From positions 1-7,778 of the forward strand of contig CAZJSP010000023.1 in the NCBI GenBank assembly GCA_964548875.1: a DNA stretch of 7,778 nucleotides. The letters are read 5' to 3'. Under the pieces are notes generated by a model. The model did not search any database. It saw only the letters and a program-made list of their open reading frames with translations, and was not told the DNA's origin. Both the position numbers and the translations under genes were made by a program. The stretch's first letter is position 1. Each line of letters begins with the position of its first letter. Positions 5,999 through 7,778 of the stretch are shown here, piece after piece. This DNA comes from CAYSZX01 sp964548875. GTDB lineage: Bacteria > Patescibacteriota > Minisyncoccia > Minisyncoccales > JANBVM01.

Positions 5999-7729
5999 TT
6001 AATATTCTTTAACCTGAGTGCTAGTAACAACCTCAGAAAGGCTAGTAAGCCCCTTTAAAGCCTTTAAAACACCATCCTGTCTCATTGTTGTCATTCCCTG
6101 TTTTCGGGCTTCTTTTTCTAAAGCATCTTCAGAAAGATTTTCTAATTTAGCGTCAGCAAGACGATTAGTCATTTCAAAGATTTCAAAAAGACCAATTCTT
6201 CCAACATAACCCTTATCAGCACAATGACGACATCCTTTTGCTTTCCAGATATAGAAAGGTTTAGGAATATCTATTTCGCCTTTAGCTTTAGCAGGTAAAT
6301 TATTAATAGCGTCCATAATTACCTTGTTCTCCTCAGGATTAGGCTTTACCTTTTCCTTGCAATGATTACAAAGTATTCTTACTAGTCTCTGAGCAATAAC
6401 CAGACTAATCGTTGAAGGAACCAAGAAAGGTTGAACTCCTAAATCAATAAATCTTGGAACAGCTCCAACAGCATTGTTGGTATGCAAAGTAGACAAAACA
6501 ATATGACCAGTTAGGGCTGCATGAACAGATAAGGAAGCAGTTTCCTCATCACGAATTTCTCCGACCATAATTACATCAGGGTCCTGACGAACAATGTGTC
6601 TTAATCCTCGAGCAAAAGTATAGCCAATTTCTGGCCTAACCTGAGACTGATTAACCCCTTGGATAAAATATTCGACTGGATCTTCAAGGGTAACAATATT
6701 AACATCTTCTTTATTTAAAACTCTTAAGGCTGAATAAAGAGTAGTACTCTTACCCGAACCAGTTGGTCCAGTAGCTAAAATTAAACCATAGGGCTTTTGA
6801 ATAGTCCGATTAATAGTTTTCATATCTCTATCTGAAAAACCTAATTCTTCAAAGTTTTGAAGACCGGCCTCTGAATCTAAAACCCTCATTACAACTTTTT
6901 CACCAAGAGTAGTAGGAAAAGTAGAAACCCTGAAATCTATTCCTCTTTCTTCAATAATACTAGAAAATCTTCCATCTTGAGGAATTCTTTTTTCATCTAA
7001 TTTTAAAGAAGATAATATTTTAATTCGAGAAGCAATTGGTCCATGAAATCTAAGAGGTAGCTCTACTGAAGACTGAAGAGATCCCAATAACCTAAAACGA
7101 ACTCTTAATTTCTTTCTTTCTGGTTCAATATGAATATCAGAAGCTCCTTTCTGAACTGCATACTCTAGAATAGAATTAACTGCCTTAGAAACAGGAGCCT
7201 TCTCAACCATCTTCTTCATATCCTCAAGGGTTGTCTGCTCTTTCCTCCTCTCTTCTTTTTTATCCTCATCTTCATCATGTAAAAGCTCTGAAACCTCCTC
7301 CCTTAAAGAACCATATCTTTTAAAAATATCCTTAAAAGAACTAGGAAGAATTAAATAAACTTTAACCTCTAAGTTCCATTTTCGAGACAAAAACTTTAAG
7401 GCCTCTTGAGCATTTAAGTCTTCAGGATAAACCATCCCTACCTCTAAAAAACTATCACTTTTAGATAGGGCCAGCATCTTGTAATGTTCAGCAGTTCTTT
7501 GAGGAATCAACTTTAAAACATCCAGAGAAACATCAACCGGAAGAACATCTTTTTTAAAAGGAATATTAGATACTTCTGATTTAATCTGAAATAACTCCTC
7601 TTCTCCAATTAGGTCTTGAGACAAAAGAACTTCTTCTTCTTTTTGGCCAGTTGACCTAACTAGCTCTTTAATAGAAGAGCCCTTTTCTTTATCGATAATA
7701 CCTTTTTCAATTAATTTATCTGTTAACAT
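5999..7729 (-). CDS. pilB: Type IV pilus extension ATPase PilB (GspE family)
   Basis: PilB is the hexameric cytoplasmic ATPase that powers pilin assembly through PilC. At 576 residues it has the family's usual length. Residues 1-140 form a poorly conserved GspE/MshE-type N-terminal domain. A highly charged linker (about 141-170, DEDEDKKEERRKEQ) joins it to the motor. The N2 domain includes KGASDIHIEPE (194-204) and the RIPQDGR motif (248-254). The ATPase core has Walker A GPTGSGKST (321-329), Asp box IVTLEDPVEYF (345-355), Walker B DPDVIMVGEIRD (383-394) with catalytic Glu 391, and His box TGHIVLSTLHTN (407-418). CNHC (454-457) and CRHC (500-503) form the zinc site seen in PilB/GspE and absent from PilT. 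The end, GYVGRIGLFEIFEM and MRQDG..KALKGLTS, is also typical. ATG 7729 follows the upstream stop by 2 nt, with no Shine-Dalgarno motif, which suggests an operon extending beyond the window. Confidence 0.97.
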   Translation of the reverse strand: MLTDKLIEKGIIDKEKGSSIKELVRSTGQKEEEVLLSQDLIGEEELFQIKSEVSNIPFKKDVLPVDVSLDVLKLIPQRTAEHYKMLALSKSDSFLEVGMVYPEDLNAQEALKFLSRKWNLEVKVYLILPSSFKDIFKRYGSLREEVSELLHDEDEDKKEERRKEQTTLEDMKKMVEKAPVSKAVNSILEYAVQKGASDIHIEPERKKLRVRFRLLGSLQSSVELPLRFHGPIASRIKILSSLKLDEKRIPQDGRFSSIIEERGIDFRVSTFPTTLGEKVVMRVLDSEAGLQNFEELGFSDRDMKTINRTIQKPYGLILATGPTGSGKSTTLYSALRVLNKEDVNIVTLEDPVEYFIQGVNQSQVRPEIGYTFARGLRHIVRQDPDVIMVGEIRDEETASLSVHAALTGHIVLSTLHTNNAVGAVPRFIDLGVQPFLVPSTISLVIAQRLVRILCNHCKEKVKPNPEENKVIMDAINNLPAKAKGEIDIPKPFYIWKAKGCRHCADKGYVGRIGLFEIFEMTNRLADAKLENLSEDALEKEARKQGMTTMRQDGVLKALKGLTSLSEVVTSTQVKEY

Positions 7730-7731
7730 AT

Positions 7732-7778
7732 TTATTCAAAAGGATTGTCCCTGCCAATTTGTCTTTGGTATTCAGGGA
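7732..7778 (-). CDS. 3' end of an upstream gene, probably part of the pilus operon
   Basis: The minus strand from the window edge reads PEYQRQIGRDNPFE and stops at TAA 7734-7732, two bases before the pilB ATG. Only 14 residues are visible, so the gene cannot be identified by homology. The tight spacing suggests the same operon. In many type IV pilus clusters pilB is near pilM, pilN and pilO, and a 'GR.NPF' ending fits alignment-complex proteins of the PilO/PilP kind; that is a guess from context. Confidence 0.5.
   Translation of the reverse strand, partial: PEYQRQIGRDNPFE

Noticed and set aside
5995..6030. TTG start at 6030 giving a 12-residue longer PilT
   Set aside because: It would overlap the pilB end by about 30 nt and add residues not typical of PilT; ATG 5994 lies 4 nt after the pilB stop and matches the family N-terminus.
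4886..6209. Plus-strand open frames at 4886-5083 and 6018-6209
   Set aside because: They lie within well-supported pilT/pilC and pilB sequence on the other strand and show no recognisable protein features.
1..7778. Alternative genetic code with UGA as an amino acid
   Set aside because: No in-frame TGA is needed inside any conserved gene, and TGA ends pilT exactly at the pilC start.
1..7778. Type II secretion system rather than type IV pilus
   Set aside because: The presence of PilT, which secretion systems lack, beside PilB, PilC and a type IV prepilin favours a retractable pilus.

Overview
The window is AT-rich and every supported gene lies on the minus strand, so transcription runs from high to low coordinates. 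Gene content and sequence style point to a member of the Candidate Phyla Radiation (Patescibacteria), most like Parcubacteria. The clues are a compact type IV pilus operon, no Shine-Dalgarno motif before any start, and a secreted repeat protein whose mature N-terminus has a 'GWTGPSANPP...PLN' stretch and 'VGIGT..P...L.V' repeats. This assignment is inferred from sequence style, not from a database match. Stops TAA, TAG and TGA all occur at natural gene ends, so the standard bacterial code (table 11) fits.

From 7778 down to 2298 is a type IV pilus block in this order: the last codons of an unidentified upstream gene, pilB (extension ATPase), pilT (retraction ATPase), pilC (inner-membrane platform), a prepilin, and pilD (prepilin peptidase/methylase). 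pilB to pilC are packed as one operon (gaps of 2 and 4 nt, then an ATGA overlap). The prepilin is set apart: a 73-nt AT-rich gap with a possible extended -10 promoter lies before it, and a good intrinsic terminator (7-bp stem, T6) lies after it, just before pilD. That layout suggests the pilin is transcribed at a higher level than the machinery. The proteins form one path: PilD cleaves the prepilin at its inner-membrane G^F site, PilC with PilB assembles the fibre, and PilT takes it apart. No outer-membrane secretin or minor pilin is visible.

From 2297 to 1697 there is no intact gene. It holds a weak hairpin after pilD, a very AT-rich low-complexity stretch, and a decayed nucleotidyltransferase gene (FGSYA...SDID motif) with one frameshift and two nonsense codons.

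From 1696 to the left edge is a long open frame with no stop for 565 codons. It encodes the N-terminal part of an exported tail-fibre-like repeat protein and runs out of the window. It may be a surface adhesin or fibre. I see no RNA genes, CRISPR arrays, insertion sequences or attachment sites. The window is mainly a well-known machine with some interesting local regulation, rather than a clearly new system.
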